Positions 25,182 through 34,523 of a DNA stretch of 43,908 nucleotides are shown here, piece after piece; the first letter of the stretch is position 1, and every line of letters starts with the position of its first letter. The position numbers were made by a program, and so were the translations under genes. Origin of the DNA: Pyrinomonadaceae bacterium. Its GTDB lineage: Bacteria > Acidobacteriota > Blastocatellia > Pyrinomonadales > Pyrinomonadaceae. A model generated the notes under the pieces. The model made no database searches. It was not told the DNA's origin and was given only the letters and a program-made list of their open reading frames with translations. The DNA is taken from assembly GCA_023717605.1 (NCBI GenBank), contig JAMQPH010000445.1, positions 1 to 43,908 on the forward strand, given 5' to 3'.

Positions 25182-26822
25182 ATGATGTTGTTTTCTCTTT
25201 TTCAGTCTGCAACCACGCCATCCCTTACCGGTGACCTCTGCAACGATTTCCCGGGTTACTGTGACGCGATCACGAAGACAGCCGCCAACATAAGCCCGCT
25301 CTATCGTCTCGATGGCTTTGATTGGACCATACTGATTCTCTATTTCGTCATCCTTACGGTGCTGGCAGTCTACGGTGGCTACCGCGTCAAGCAGGTCATC
25401 GATTTCTGGCGGTACCGCAAGTTTATTCCCGAGCCCAAGGGTAAGTTCGCTGAAGAAGATCTGCCGGTCATTACCGTGCAGCTTCCCCTCTTCAATGAGA
25501 TGTACGTTGTTGAGCGACTAGTTAAGGCAGTTACGGAGATCGACTACCCGAGAGAGAAATTTGAAATACAAGTCCTCGATGACTCAACGGATGAGACCGT
25601 GAAGCTCGCAGAGGCGACGGTCGCAAAGTATGCGCAGCAGGGGTTCGACATTCATTATCTGCATCGCTCCGATCGGACTGGGTTTAAGGCCGGCGCCCTG
25701 GAACAGGGACTCAAAGTCGCTAAAGGTGAACTACTGGCGATCTTCGATGCCGACTTCGTACCAAAGCCAGATTGCCTGCGCAAGCTCGTCGACTTCTTTA
25801 CAGATCCGCTGGTCGGCTGCGCCCAGATGCGTTGGTCTCACATTAACGGGGATTACAATCTGCTGACCCGCTTGCAGACCATCATGCTTGACGGTCATTT
25901 CGTTGTCGAACAGACCACTCGCAATCGTACCGGCGGCTTCTTCAATTTCAACGGCACGGCCGGAATCTGGCGGCGTCGCGCGATTGCGTTGAGTGGGGGC
26001 TGGCAGCACGACACCTTGACCGAAGATACGGACCTCAGCTTTCGCGCACAGTTGATGGGATGGAAATTTGTTTACCTGCTTGATGAAGAAGCGCCGGCCG
26101 AGATTCCGGTTGAGATCAACGCCTTCAAGGCGCAGCAGCGGCGTTGGGCGAAAGGTGTCATGCAGGTTGGGATCAAGCTTTATCCTCGGATCTGGCGCGC
26201 GCCGCTACCGTTGCGAGTTAAACTCGAGATGTTTTTCCGGTTGACCGGGAATATCAGTTACCCGCTAATGATTGTTGCCAGTTTTCTGCAGTTTCCGCTG
26301 TTGCTGGTTCGTTACAATCAACCGTTTTACCACCTGATGATTCTCGATCTCCCTCTTCTCTTTTTCTCGTCAATTTCCGTCTTTCTGTTTTATGGCACCG
26401 CAGTCTGGTACCTGGATAAGCGACGAACGCCACGAATGTTGCACCTTCCGCTGGTTATGGGACTGGGCCTGGGTCTCGCTTTCTCGAACGCGAGGGCGGT
26501 CATGGAGGCCTTGCTGGGAATCAAGTCAGACTTTGTGCGAACACCGAAGTACAGTGTGGAAGAAACGAGTGACGAAACCTGGAAGGCCAAGAAGTACAAA
26601 CGCAAGCGAGGACTGCTGCCATTGCTCGAGTTGGGCTTCTCTATTTATTTCCTGTTGGCAATTATCTATGCAGCGCATTTGCACATGTGGGGAACCATCC
26701 CATTTCTTTCGCTGTTCTTCTTTGGCTTTGGCTATATGGGCATGATGAGCATTCTCCAAACAACGAGCGGCAAGCGCGTGTTATCTCTCTGGCGTCCTGT
26801 GGAAGTAAATCGACGCCTATGA
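25182..26822 (+). CDS. Processive GT2 glycosyltransferase (cellulose/mannan synthase-like)
   Basis: This 546-aa membrane protein has one N-terminal transmembrane segment (about 48-66), a cytoplasmic GT-A domain and four or so C-terminal segments (about 355-540). The catalytic set of processive family 2 synthases is complete: DD at 133-134 (VLDDSTDET), DAD at 189-191, TED at 280-282 and QxxRW at 318-322 (QQRRWAKG). No PilZ domain is present, so it is not a BcsA. The closest remembered relatives are CslA/glucomannan-synthase-like bacterial proteins. It probably makes and exports a beta-linked polysaccharide, or glycosylates a lipid; the sugar is unknown. Two adjacent ATGs begin the gene; the ribosome site is weak. 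Confidence 0.9.
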   Translation: MMLFSLFQSATTPSLTGDLCNDFPGYCDAITKTAANISPLYRLDGFDWTILILYFVILTVLAVYGGYRVKQVIDFWRYRKFIPEPKGKFAEEDLPVITVQLPLFNEMYVVERLVKAVTEIDYPREKFEIQVLDDSTDETVKLAEATVAKYAQQGFDIHYLHRSDRTGFKAGALEQGLKVAKGELLAIFDADFVPKPDCLRKLVDFFTDPLVGCAQMRWSHINGDYNLLTRLQTIMLDGHFVVEQTTRNRTGGFFNFNGTAGIWRRRAIALSGGWQHDTLTEDTDLSFRAQLMGWKFVYLLDEEAPAEIPVEINAFKAQQRRWAKGVMQVGIKLYPRIWRAPLPLRVKLEMFFRLTGNISYPLMIVASFLQFPLLLVRYNQPFYHLMILDLPLLFFSSISVFLFYGTAVWYLDKRRTPRMLHLPLVMGLGLGLAFSNARAVMEALLGIKSDFVRTPKYSVEETSDETWKAKKYKRKRGLLPLLELGFSIYFLLAIIYAAHLHMWGTIPFLSLFFFGFGYMGMMSILQTTSGKRVLSLWRPVEVNRRL

Positions 26823-26926
26823 GGCTGCTCTTTTTTCGGGCCGGCGCGCGGCAGCGATTGGTCCGACACTCAACAACCAGTAAACCGCAATCAGTCCCAA
26901 ATTTGATGGGATGATTCGAGACCCTT

Positions 26927-26950
26927 CCGAGCCGGGGAGGCTCGGTTGTG
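26927..26950 (+). terminator. Hairpin terminator candidate after the GT2 gene
   Basis: CCGAGCC (26927-26933) pairs with GGCTCGG (26939-26945) over GGGGA and is followed by TTGTGT. The stem is strong but the T-run is weak. Confidence 0.5.
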
Positions 26951-27091
26951 TACGCTAACGAACATACGTGTTATAGTGGCGCGTCGATCATCTGTGTGAC
27001 ATCTGGACTAGTTTTTCAAATCCCGTCCTCTTGCCATTCTGTTGCTCGTTCCACTCCTCTAAACAGACAAACAGCAAAGGAACTTGGGATA

Positions 27092-28648
27092 GTGAAAATC
27101 TTACTGTATAACCCTGATAACGGCGTGACGCGTAATTTCATGCCGCATCTCTGGATGTTTTTGCTCCAATCGCTCACTCCTCCCGAACACCAGGTCCTGC
27201 TAATTGATGGTAACGCCAAGCCTCTGACTGAAGAGGAATTGGTGCAGTTTGTCCGGGACGAAGAGATTGGATTGGTGGGAATTGGCGCGATGACCCGGAT
27301 GGTGGCCAGGGCCTACCGGATGGCCGATGCCATTCGAGCCGTGGGAGTGCCGGTCGTTATGGGTGGTCCCCATGTTACAGAAGCAGCAGATGAAGCGCTC
27401 GGCCGAGACGGAGGTCCGCGACATGCGGACGCGGTGGCATTGGGTGAGGCTGATGAAACGTGGCCGAAAATTGTAGCTGATGCCGCGCGAGGCCAGCTAA
27501 AGGAAGTCTACGAGCCCGTCGATGAAACCGGCAAAGAACGCAAGCCAAGTATGACTCCTTATCCGTCCATCCCCTGGGAGACACTCGACCTCGATCAATT
27601 CAACCTGGTGCCGAAAATAGCGCGTTCGCTTCTCGAGCGACACGGCGCCGGTTGGGGAACGTTCCATATGGTTCCCATCGAATCGGGTCGCGGTTGTCCC
27701 TACGGCTGTGAGTTTTGCACGGTCACAGGGTTCTTTGGCGACTCGATTCGCTTTCGCACAAATGAAAGCGTAGTTGACGAACTTCTGCGGCTAAAGATGC
27801 GCGCGCGCAAGAACCTTGGTCAGATAGCCGTCTTTTTCATAGACGATAACTTTGCCATCAATATCAAGCGCACGAAGTCGCTTCTTAGAGACATTATTGC
27901 CGCTGGTGCCCAGCTTCCCTGGACCGCGCAGATTAGTGCCAACCTCTTGCGTGACGAAGAGCTGGTGGATCTGATCTCTGCTTCGGGTGGAAGGTGGATA
28001 TTCATTGGAATGGAATCAATCGATCCCGCCAATCTTGCGGATGTGAATAAGAACTTCAACAAGCCCGGCGAATATGCCGCGGTGCTCGAGCGACTCGCAA
28101 AACGGAATATCTACGCGATCACGTCCTTCATCTTTGGCATGGATAACGATACGCCCGGTGTGGCGGATCGAACGTTAGAGCAGATCGCGACTTGGCCTCC
28201 CGTGCTGCCCGTCTTCGGACAACTTACAGCCTTTCCCGGTACGCCGTTGTACGCCAGGTTGGGAGCTGCGGGCCGAATGACTCGGCCCCGTCACTGGATG
28301 GATTTTGCACCCTTTAAGATGGCCCACACTCCCCTGAAGATGACCATCGAAGATGCCCAGATGGAAGTGGACAAGGCATGGAGAACGTCTTATAGCGCTG
28401 AGAGCAACCAGAAGGCGCTACAGTCAATCGCTGACCGGCGTATTGATGACAGACTAATGCACCTGATTGCGCGCTTGTTCTTCCGAGGCATTTATTTCCC
28501 CCAGTTGACCAGGCGCGACTGGACCAAACTGGTGGCTCAAAATCGGCGGCCGGTTTGGAAGCTCGCCAAAGAAGCCTTCGGTCTCTATCGGGCCGCGCGC
28601 AAGAATAGTCCACGAGCCGAAGCACTCACGAGACCCCTGCAGTCGTAA
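27092..28648 (+). CDS. B12-binding-domain radical SAM protein
   Basis: This 518-aa protein has an N-terminal cobalamin-binding-like Rossmann domain (ILLYNPDNGVTRNFMPHLWM; VVMGGPHVTEAADEAL) and a radical SAM barrel with the 4Fe-4S motif CxxxCxxC at 202-209 (GCPYGCEFC). Motifs FIDDNFAIN and FIGMESIDP follow, then a C-terminal helical domain. Family members methylate or rearrange unreactive carbons in lipids, cofactors and natural products. The substrate is unknown here; a lipid or hopanoid role is one possibility. I chose GTG at 27092 because the conserved domain starts at once and AAAGGAA lies 9 nt before it; the frame is open from 26948 but that part has no domain. It follows the GT2 gene in the same direction. 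Confidence 0.88.
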   Translation: MKILLYNPDNGVTRNFMPHLWMFLLQSLTPPEHQVLLIDGNAKPLTEEELVQFVRDEEIGLVGIGAMTRMVARAYRMADAIRAVGVPVVMGGPHVTEAADEALGRDGGPRHADAVALGEADETWPKIVADAARGQLKEVYEPVDETGKERKPSMTPYPSIPWETLDLDQFNLVPKIARSLLERHGAGWGTFHMVPIESGRGCPYGCEFCTVTGFFGDSIRFRTNESVVDELLRLKMRARKNLGQIAVFFIDDNFAINIKRTKSLLRDIIAAGAQLPWTAQISANLLRDEELVDLISASGGRWIFIGMESIDPANLADVNKNFNKPGEYAAVLERLAKRNIYAITSFIFGMDNDTPGVADRTLEQIATWPPVLPVFGQLTAFPGTPLYARLGAAGRMTRPRHWMDFAPFKMAHTPLKMTIEDAQMEVDKAWRTSYSAESNQKALQSIADRRIDDRLMHLIARLFFRGIYFPQLTRRDWTKLVAQNRRPVWKLAKEAFGLYRAARKNSPRAEALTRPLQS

Positions 28649-28685
28649 GTGCTGATCGTGCGCAAATCTCCTCCCTCGCAAATCA

Positions 28686-29245
28686 TTACGTTGTTCCCGC
28701 TTCGATTTGGTGTTGAGGATCAAATTCCAGGAACGCGCGGATGAATGGATCTTCAGACTGCCACAGTTGCTCATCTGTTCCTTCGAAGATGATTCGCCCA
28801 CGGTGAAGCATTAAGAACTTTGTGTTGATGAGACAGAGCTTGTCGCCCTCCTCTGCTATTTCGGCCTGATCACCCCATGCGGCAATGATAAACTTCGATG
28901 ACAGAAAGCGCACGTCTTCGAGGCGGAAAACGACCCCCATCTTATTTCGCACGCGATTCAGATCTTCCTCGCCAAGCTTTGTGATCTCCTCACCCTCAAT
29001 GAAGATCTCGCCGCTGTGGGCTTTTCAAGACCGAGCGCGAGCTTGATAATCGTCGACTTACCACCGCCAGACTCTCCCAGCATCACCTTCATTTCGCCTG
29101 GCGCCACCTTGAAACTGACATGGTCCAGCACCATGACTCCCTCATCGAAAGCCAGAGAAACATCGCGAAACTCAATGCGTGGAGCAGGTGGCATGTCGAT
29201 GTGCTGATCAACTTCATTCGGGTTCTCGTTTTTGGTCACGGCCAT
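28686..29245 (-). pseudogene. Broken ABC transporter ATPase (MlaF/Ttg2A-like)
   Basis: The first frame (29245-28958) begins [24 protein letters not shown] and contains the Walker [10 protein letters not shown]. Near 29018 the frame shifts by one base: continuing in the other frame gives [20 protein letters not shown] then RVRNKMGVVF, as expected. Right after MGVVF (near 28925) the sequence jumps to LEDVRFLSSKF, which resembles the segment after the H-loop of such ATPases. The Q-loop, signature and Walker B region (about 95 codons by family comparison) is therefore missing. The C-terminal part (FLMLHRGRIIFEGTDEQL, DPFIRAFLEF) is intact. With no signature or Walker B it cannot be an active ATPase. 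No permease or substrate-binding gene lies nearby. Confidence 0.85.
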
Positions 29246-29276
29246 CTCTCTTAATCGTTGCTGAGCGCAGGTGCTC

Positions 29277-32129
29277 TCATGGTTTGAAGTCCTTAATTAG
29301 CACGACATCGCTGTTTACTACACCGCGTGAGAAGGCCATCTGTTTGCCATCACGTGACCAGGCAAAACCAAAGATGCGCTGGTCCTTGAAGTCAGTTAAC
29401 TGTCTCGGTGCGCCCCCGGCTAGACTCTGCAACCAGATATTGGAGACACCTCCCTTTGTATCGACATAGGTCAGGTCACGGCCGTCGGCCGTCCAATGAA
29501 TCGTTCGGCCAAAAGATCCCGGTATGTCGAACATCTTCGCTGGTTGCCCCCCGGCAAAGGGTAGTATAGCTATTTTATAAGCGCCGCCTGGCTCCTCCTG
29601 ATAATTGCAAGCGAACCACTTGCCGTCTGGTGAAATGCTAGGCAGCGCCGACTCTTTATCGGTCATTCTTACAGGCGCCCCGCCTTCGGCAGAGATCTTC
29701 CATATTGACCAAAAGCTCGAGGCCGGATCGTAGGCCGTATACAGAATCCATTTGCCATCCGGTGAATAAGCGGGAAGGTACTCGCCCACACCAGTGGTGA
29801 GTTGTCTCGAGTTTGCACCATCGAGGTCCATCCGCCAAAGGTTCGTGTTGCCACTGCGTTGGTAGGCCCAGACGATGTACCTGCCATCAGGGGAAACGAC
29901 CGGATCAAAGTTCTGACTCGCATTGGTAGACAATTGTCTTTGGCCGTTGCCGTCGGCTGCCATGATCCAAACGTTTGGGTTTCCTCCAGCGACCGAGCGA
30001 TAGATAATTTTGCCGTCAGGGGTCCAGGAAAGACCACGCATCCCGTCGTCTCTTTCGGTGCCGGAGGTGATCTGCCTGGCACTGGCGAGGTCCCCTGCGT
30101 TTGCCATCCAGATATTCACCAGGCGATCCGATCGCACAGAGACCAACGTCTTTGAATCCGCTGTCAAACCAGCATCGACATAACCATTAAGGTCGTTTGT
30201 TATTCGTTTCGCCGCTCCGCCTCCGTAAGGAAGATGCCAGAGCTGTTGCAGGCTGCCCGCCTCTTCCGTTGCCAACACGATCAACCCCTTTCCGTCCTGC
30301 AACCATGCTATCTGCCCAGCTTGCCACCATCGGTGGGTGGCAATCGGCACTTCAGCTCCGTCTGCGACACGGACGCCAACCACAGTTTCGTAGTACCCCC
30401 CAGACGTGTTTTGGTAGACACACGCGATCAGGCTTCCGTCAGGTGACCACGCCGGCGCCATCGTCGAGAAAAAATCCGGGGAGGAATGTTTGGCAAGTTC
30501 CCTTTGCTGACTACCATCGGTGTTGGCCACGACCAGCGCGTTTTCTTCAGGTGAGGAGTAGCGCACGAAGGCGAGTTGCTTTCCGTCAGGAGCGAGTGTG
30601 ATGGGACTCTGAATATCCACCAGCATCTTCCTCGCCACGCCGCCAAGGACGGGAAGTTGGTACAAGGCGCCGTTAGAATTGCTTTTGTCAACAGCGACAA
30701 AGTAAAGAAACTCTCCGTCACGAGTGAAGCTAAGACCGCGGTACTGAACCTCGGCAGGTGCAATGATCTGTACCTGGCTGGAGGCGGCAACCTGTCCAAT
30801 CCAGACACTTTGTTGCCCGGCTTCTTCTTCAACATACGCTACATGCCTGCCGTCAGGTGAAATTGCGGCATGTACCGCTTTGCCATTCGCAGTAAATCGC
30901 GTGACATTCATCGGTTGGGAAACCACCGGCGTCCTGGTGCGTGAAAGCGATTTGTATAGCCCGAAACCTCCTGCGATTACTGCAGTAGCAAACAAAGCAA
31001 GCCCGATAAATGCAAAACTCTTGTGGCGCTTGATATTGCTAACGATATATTCGGCACTTGAGGTGGAGTATGCCGATTGCGTCGTATTTGTTCGCTGCAC
31101 GATCCCATCGGCAGTTCTGGTTACATGAGAGCCGCTTGCACGACTAACTTGAGTTGCACCGCTGGCTCTGGACGAGAAAGATTCAAGCTGCATCTCAAAC
31201 TCGAGCTGCTTTTTCAGCCGCCGCAGATCAACAAGCAGATCCTTGACGCCCTGATACCGCTCATCTCGATTCTTCATCAGGCATTTCGCGACAATACGCT
31301 CAAGCTCCGCTGGAACGTCAGGCAAGATAGTGGAAAGTGGTGGCGGTTCAGATCTAAGGATGGCCGCTATGGAGTCGCTGGGCGTTTCCTGCTCAAAAGG
31401 AAGGACCCCCGCAACCATCTCATACAACAAAACTCCGCTACTCCAGATATCCGTTCGTTCATCGACCTCTTTTCCCCGTGTCTGTTCCGGAGACATGTAA
31501 ACAACTGTGCCCAGTATGGTGCCGGGCACTGTTTCCACCATTGTGGCAGCTTCTGAATTCACCTCAGGTCTCCAGGCGCCTGTCAATTTCGCCAGGCCAA
31601 AGTCCAGCACTTTCAGGATGCCGTCGCGACGCAGCATGATGTTCTCCGGCTTGATATCCCGGTGAACAATTCCTGCCTGATGTGCGGCTACCAGCGCCGA
31701 AGCAATCTGAATGGCCAGGTCTAACGCTTCCAGAATCGTCAGGCTTGTTTCCTGCAGCCGCTCGCGCAGAGTCTCTCCTTCGATAAATTCGGTAGCAATA
31801 AACAAGATCGAGTCGGCCTGGCCGATTTCGTAAATCGTAATGATATTGGGATGGTTGAGCGCGGACGCTGTTTTTGCTTCCTGAATGAAGCGTCCCATGC
31901 GCTGCTCGCTGGCGGCCACATCAGCAGGGAGGATCTTTAAGGCAACAGTTCGCTCGAGTGTCGTATCCTGGGCCAGGTAGACTTCGCCCATCCCGCCCGC
32001 TCCGATGCGGGAAAGGACACGATAACGAGAAATTACATCGCCCTCGAGGCCGTCCGATTTATTCACGATCGTGCTCGCTTGCTGGAAGGCAACCCATTGC
32101 CACTGGTACCGAGAGAATGCTGGGCGCAT
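29277..32129 (-). CDS. Serine/threonine protein kinase with TolB-like propeller
   Basis: This 950-aa membrane protein has a cytoplasmic Hanks-type kinase domain (about 35-305), a linker, one transmembrane helix (about 371-393) and an extracytoplasmic beta-propeller of TolB/WD40-like repeats (each with SPDGK or similar, about 405-945). Kinase residues are intact: GAGGMGEV at 43-50, Lys65, HRD at 156-158, DFG at 176-178 and MSPEQ in the activation segment. The likely role is sensing an outside ligand or surface and phosphorylating cytoplasmic targets. Such kinases are expanded in Acidobacteria. An ATG at 32129 is used; the first 30 residues are not conserved-looking, so a later start is possible. 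A decayed copy of the propeller lies at 38.4-39.6 kb on the other strand. Confidence 0.93.
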   Translation of the reverse strand: MRPAFSRYQWQWVAFQQASTIVNKSDGLEGDVISRYRVLSRIGAGGMGEVYLAQDTTLERTVALKILPADVAASEQRMGRFIQEAKTASALNHPNIITIYEIGQADSILFIATEFIEGETLRERLQETSLTILEALDLAIQIASALVAAHQAGIVHRDIKPENIMLRRDGILKVLDFGLAKLTGAWRPEVNSEAATMVETVPGTILGTVVYMSPEQTRGKEVDERTDIWSSGVLLYEMVAGVLPFEQETPSDSIAAILRSEPPPLSTILPDVPAELERIVAKCLMKNRDERYQGVKDLLVDLRRLKKQLEFEMQLESFSSRASGATQVSRASGSHVTRTADGIVQRTNTTQSAYSTSSAEYIVSNIKRHKSFAFIGLALFATAVIAGGFGLYKSLSRTRTPVVSQPMNVTRFTANGKAVHAAISPDGRHVAYVEEEAGQQSVWIGQVAASSQVQIIAPAEVQYRGLSFTRDGEFLYFVAVDKSNSNGALYQLPVLGGVARKMLVDIQSPITLAPDGKQLAFVRYSSPEENALVVANTDGSQQRELAKHSSPDFFSTMAPAWSPDGSLIACVYQNTSGGYYETVVGVRVADGAEVPIATHRWWQAGQIAWLQDGKGLIVLATEEAGSLQQLWHLPYGGGAAKRITNDLNGYVDAGLTADSKTLVSVRSDRLVNIWMANAGDLASARQITSGTERDDGMRGLSWTPDGKIIYRSVAGGNPNVWIMAADGNGQRQLSTNASQNFDPVVSPDGRYIVWAYQRSGNTNLWRMDLDGANSRQLTTGVGEYLPAYSPDGKWILYTAYDPASSFWSIWKISAEGGAPVRMTDKESALPSISPDGKWFACNYQEEPGGAYKIAILPFAGGQPAKMFDIPGSFGRTIHWTADGRDLTYVDTKGGVSNIWLQSLAGGAPRQLTDFKDQRIFGFAWSRDGKQMAFSRGVVNSDVVLIKDFKP

Positions 32130-32174
32130 TCATCAAGATGGTCTGCTGCATAAACAGAAATTAGCTTGGACAGC

Positions 32175-32183
32175 ATTCTATCA
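32175..32183 (-). promoter_or_regulatory. Candidate extended -10 for the kinase gene
   Basis: On the minus strand this reads TGATAGAAT, a TGn-extended -10 box about 46 nt before the ATG at 32129. The expected -35 region is poor. Confidence 0.35.
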
Positions 32184-32371
32184 GACTGATGATTCCGGAA
32201 CAGAGGTCTCGTAAAATTAAGATAGGTCTTCCCGATAACCCTGTGCTATTTTTATGTTGGATCTAGCTATCTTCATTAGTTTCTCTTTTCAGACTTCTAA
32301 GCTGCAAGCGTTTTCAAAGTCCTTCGAGTCAGTTTTCGCGCTTCGGAGATAATCTTAGTCTGCAAAAATAA

Positions 32372-32655
32372 GGTGATAAGAAGGGGGAAATAATATTTAC
32401 AGATCAGCGGCTGCACAGGGTTATTAAAGTCGCGAATGGTAACGTATCAACACTGGCAGGCAATAATATTATTGACCCCTGTTCACAAAACATCGCCGGC
32501 AGAGCACAGGAAGGTTATAAAGACGGGAAAGCATTAACAGCTCTGTTCAACTTTCCGAAAGGCATCGCCTACGACAGCAAAGGAGATCTTTTCATTGCAG
32601 ACATGAGTAACCCACTGCATCCGAAAATTATCACCCGACGGAATGGTAACCACAT
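32372..32655 (+). pseudogene. NHL-repeat protein remnant
   Basis: The plus-strand frame translates as NHL-type propeller sequence: IIFTDQRLHRVIKVANGNVS-TLAG, then a DGKALTALFNFPKGIAYDSK-GDLFIAD block. NHL proteins show the pattern 'NRIRKV...TLAG...ADG...F..P.GIAVD..GNLYVAD'. An in-frame TAA lies just before 32372, no start codon begins the frame, and similarity fades near 32650 while the frame runs on to a TGA near 32720. It is a fragment of one to two repeats without signal peptide or further blades, so a pseudogene is the simplest reading. Confidence 0.7.
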
Positions 32656-32726
32656 TTGCGAAGTAGTACGCACACAAATGAAAACGGGCAGTCAAGTGGG
32701 GCTGCCCGTAACTCATTGATAGGGTT

Positions 32727-32800
32727 TGGCTGGGAGGCAGGGATTCGAACCCCGATAGGCGGATTCAGAGTCCGCAGTCCTACCGTTAGACGACCTCCCA
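32727..32800 (-). tRNA. trnQ: tRNA-Gln (anticodon CUG)
   Basis: The minus strand reads TGGGAGG at the 5' end and CCTCCCA-G-CCA at the 3' end, giving a 7-bp acceptor stem and an encoded CCA. The T-arm has GGTTCGAATCC. The anticodon stem GCGGA/TCCGC holds the loop CTCTGAA, anticodon CTG (plus-strand CAG at 32766-32768), which reads CAG glutamine codons. The D-arm contains the usual AACGGTAGGA. Confidence 0.95.
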
Positions 32801-33140
32801 ACGGGAAATTCAATGTACGTGCAAGAAGCTTTTCTTGTCAACCGCGCGCAATAATGGCAGCCAAGGTGCGCGCCGCCGTGAATCGTGAATCGCAAATCGT
32901 GAAGCGAAAGCAAGGTTACAGGTAAAAACCAAACAGTGTTTCAAGCGAATGGCCCAACATCCGCCATCCTCGATTGCAGCTTCTTGCTATTACAATTCAT
33001 TATCCAAAAATTAGTGCTTGTTCATTCCGCACAATCGAGGCACAATAGCCAAACTCACTCGCTCGCGCCCAGCAGCGATCCACGAAGACTGTAGCCCTCC
33101 CACGTTCGATAGTTAAAAACAGACCAACCGTGAGGTGTCG
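32801..33140. other. Gene-free spacer with a short GTGAATC repeat
   Basis: This 340-bp stretch upstream of the tRNA and of the HisKA gene holds no convincing gene. At 32877-32904 there is a run of CGTGAATCGTGAATCGCAAA-type units. It resembles the single arm of a fourth short-repeat family. The tRNA promoter should lie here on the minus strand but no clear boxes are visible. Confidence 0.4.
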
Positions 33141-33446
33141 ATGACTGAAGGACAGGGCCAGACTGCAGCAGTTGATAGTGAGAAACTACGTGCGCGTATT
33201 GCTGATTGCGAAGCAAGACTAGAGGAGATGACGGAGCTGGTTGCCCGCGTGCGTCACGAAATCAACAACCCGCTCACCGGAGTACTCGGACAGTCTCAAC
33301 TGCTACTGCGCGAAGAACTGAACGAGAAGGCGCGAAAGCGGGCGCAGACAATAGAAGATCTGGCTATTCGTATGAGGGATATCGTGGCTCAGTTACGTCA
33401 AGTGCAACGACAGCCTAACCATACCAGTCAGGATGGAATTGAGTGA
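33141..33446 (+). CDS. Stand-alone HisKA (dimerisation/phospho-acceptor) protein
   Basis: This 101-aa protein is a coiled-coil segment (about 12-36) plus a HisKA domain with H-box RVRHEINNPLTGVLGQSQLLL, phospho-acceptor His39, and the second helix (KARKRAQTIEDLAIRMRDIV). It stops right after the second helix. There is no ATP-binding (N, G1, G2 box) domain and no sensor or transmembrane part, so it cannot phosphorylate itself. It could accept phosphate from another kinase or a regulator, or dimerise with a full kinase. The ATG at 33141 is preceded by GAGG; a GTG two codons earlier is in frame. No kinase gene that looks like its missing half is adjacent. Confidence 0.75.
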   Translation: MTEGQGQTAAVDSEKLRARIADCEARLEEMTELVARVRHEINNPLTGVLGQSQLLLREELNEKARKRAQTIEDLAIRMRDIVAQLRQVQRQPNHTSQDGIE

Positions 33447-33478
33447 AGCGGAATAGATGTGCGATGGGTTAACCTGTT

Positions 33479-34105
33479 TCAACGACCTCGGACGACTGCC
33501 TCGCCATTCACGAACACGTTGTAGCGCTTGCCGGCCGGGATGAATGCGTCCTTACCCCGTTTAAAACCATGCAACAGCGCCACCGGCGCGATCCAAAACA
33601 GCAGGGCGCCAGTGACGACCATCTGCGTGGCTACTTTGGCAGCCTTGCTATCACCTCTCAGCCGTTCCTGAACTGCTCGCAGCGGAACCTGTGAGCCATC
33701 GACAGCCGTAACAGTCTGCATGGTCCAAACAAGCAGCCCCGCCTTGCCAAAATGCCCACCTCGTTTGGCCTTCTCGATGCGGCCGGTCGCATTTGCCCCT
33801 TGCTCAATCACGGTGACACCATTGAGCTTGATCGGATTTATCACGCGGAAACTGATCTCGTCGTTCGGCTTGAACTCTTTTGAATTGACCCGGTAAGGCG
33901 ACTCGATTTCTATCAGAGTGCCATCGGAAATCTGCACGGGTTCAGTCCCCTGAGGCGCGGAACGTGCGGGCTCTCCAGCGTTAGACGTGGTCGTGGTTTC
34001 CGACAGGTGCAGGTCTTTTCTGGCAACACTTTGTCCCGTAACCACTGCAGGTGTCGTTTGCACGAGTAGCAAAGCCACTAAAAATAACGAGATTGGCCGC
34101 GTCAT
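33479..34105 (-). CDS. Secreted hypothetical protein, 208 aa
   Basis: The N-terminus is a signal peptide (ISLFLVALLLVQTTPAVVTG). The mature part has a beta-rich domain with IEIESPYRVNSKEFKPNDEI and GRIEKAKRGGHFGKAGLL, then VDGSQVPLRAV, a hydrophobic stretch (MVVTGALLFWIAPVALL) that may span the membrane, and a closing FIPAGKRYNVFVNG. The pattern 'resistance to GRI..AK..G..G..G.L.....V...DG..VPL...FIPAG' recalls periplasmic beta-barrel modules of unknown function common in several phyla. GGAG lies about 10 nt before the ATG. No function can be assigned. Confidence 0.7.
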   Translation of the reverse strand: MTRPISLFLVALLLVQTTPAVVTGQSVARKDLHLSETTTTSNAGEPARSAPQGTEPVQISDGTLIEIESPYRVNSKEFKPNDEISFRVINPIKLNGVTVIEQGANATGRIEKAKRGGHFGKAGLLVWTMQTVTAVDGSQVPLRAVQERLRGDSKAAKVATQMVVTGALLFWIAPVALLHGFKRGKDAFIPAGKRYNVFVNGEAVVRGR

Positions 34106-34284
34106 ATGCCTGGACTCCCAAAAGTCAGGTTGAACAGCAATCAGATCTTTGCAATCACGGTGCCGTCCCCGGGCTAGACCAGTGGGAATCTGAGCCCAGC
34201 TCCGCTATCGCTATCCAATCATGATTGGGGTTGAAGAATACTGACGCTTGTTACTCTTTAATTAGTGTCACAGGAATCCCTCTA

Positions 34285-34330
34285 TGGAGTGCGCCGGCAG
34301 AGCGCAGCGGCGACGGCGCTTTGGATTGGA
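34285..34330 (+). repeat. REP element, type A
   Basis: It begins TGGAGTGCGCCGGCAGAGCG and continues through GACGGCGC to CTTTGGATTGG. The GGAG head is followed by a hairpin with GCGCCG pairing to CGGCGC. It lies about 195 bp beyond the 3' end of the RAYT gene. The region 34106-34523 otherwise holds no gene. Confidence 0.85.
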
Positions 34331-34376
34331 CGCAACTCAACCTGATCCTCGTAGGGAGGGTACCCGAGTGAGAAGA

Positions 34377-34417
34377 AATCCAAAGCGGTGTCCCGCTGCG
34401 CTTGCCACCGCACTCCA
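34377..34417 (-). repeat. REP element, type B
   Basis: On the minus strand it begins TGGAGTGCGGTGGCAAGCGC and ends ACACCGCTTTGGATT. The stem is GCGGTG/CACCGC in place of GCGCCG/CGGCGC, so both arms changed together. It lies in inverted orientation between the two type A copies. Confidence 0.85.
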
Positions 34418-34466
34418 AAAAGTTGGGAGCTTGGAGAGTTAGATGCTTCGTGGTTGGCCGGCTTTA

Positions 34467-34511
34467 TGGAGTGCGCCGGCAGAGCGCAGCGGCGACGGCG
34501 CTTTGGATTGG
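34467..34511 (+). repeat. REP element, type A
   Basis: It is nearly identical to the copy at 34285-34330 and ends 13 bp before the RAYT stop codon. With the inverted type B copy it makes a BIME-like pair. Confidence 0.85.
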
Positions 34512-34523
34512 ACGTGCAGAAGG

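Noticed and set aside
32490-32502. GCCGGCAGAGC shared with the REP elements
   Set aside because: Only 11 bases match, with no GGAG head or paired arm, inside NHL-coding sequence; likely chance.
32655-32800. Integration site of a mobile element at the tRNA-Gln 3' end
   Set aside because: No integrase gene and no direct repeat of the tRNA 3' end was seen nearby.
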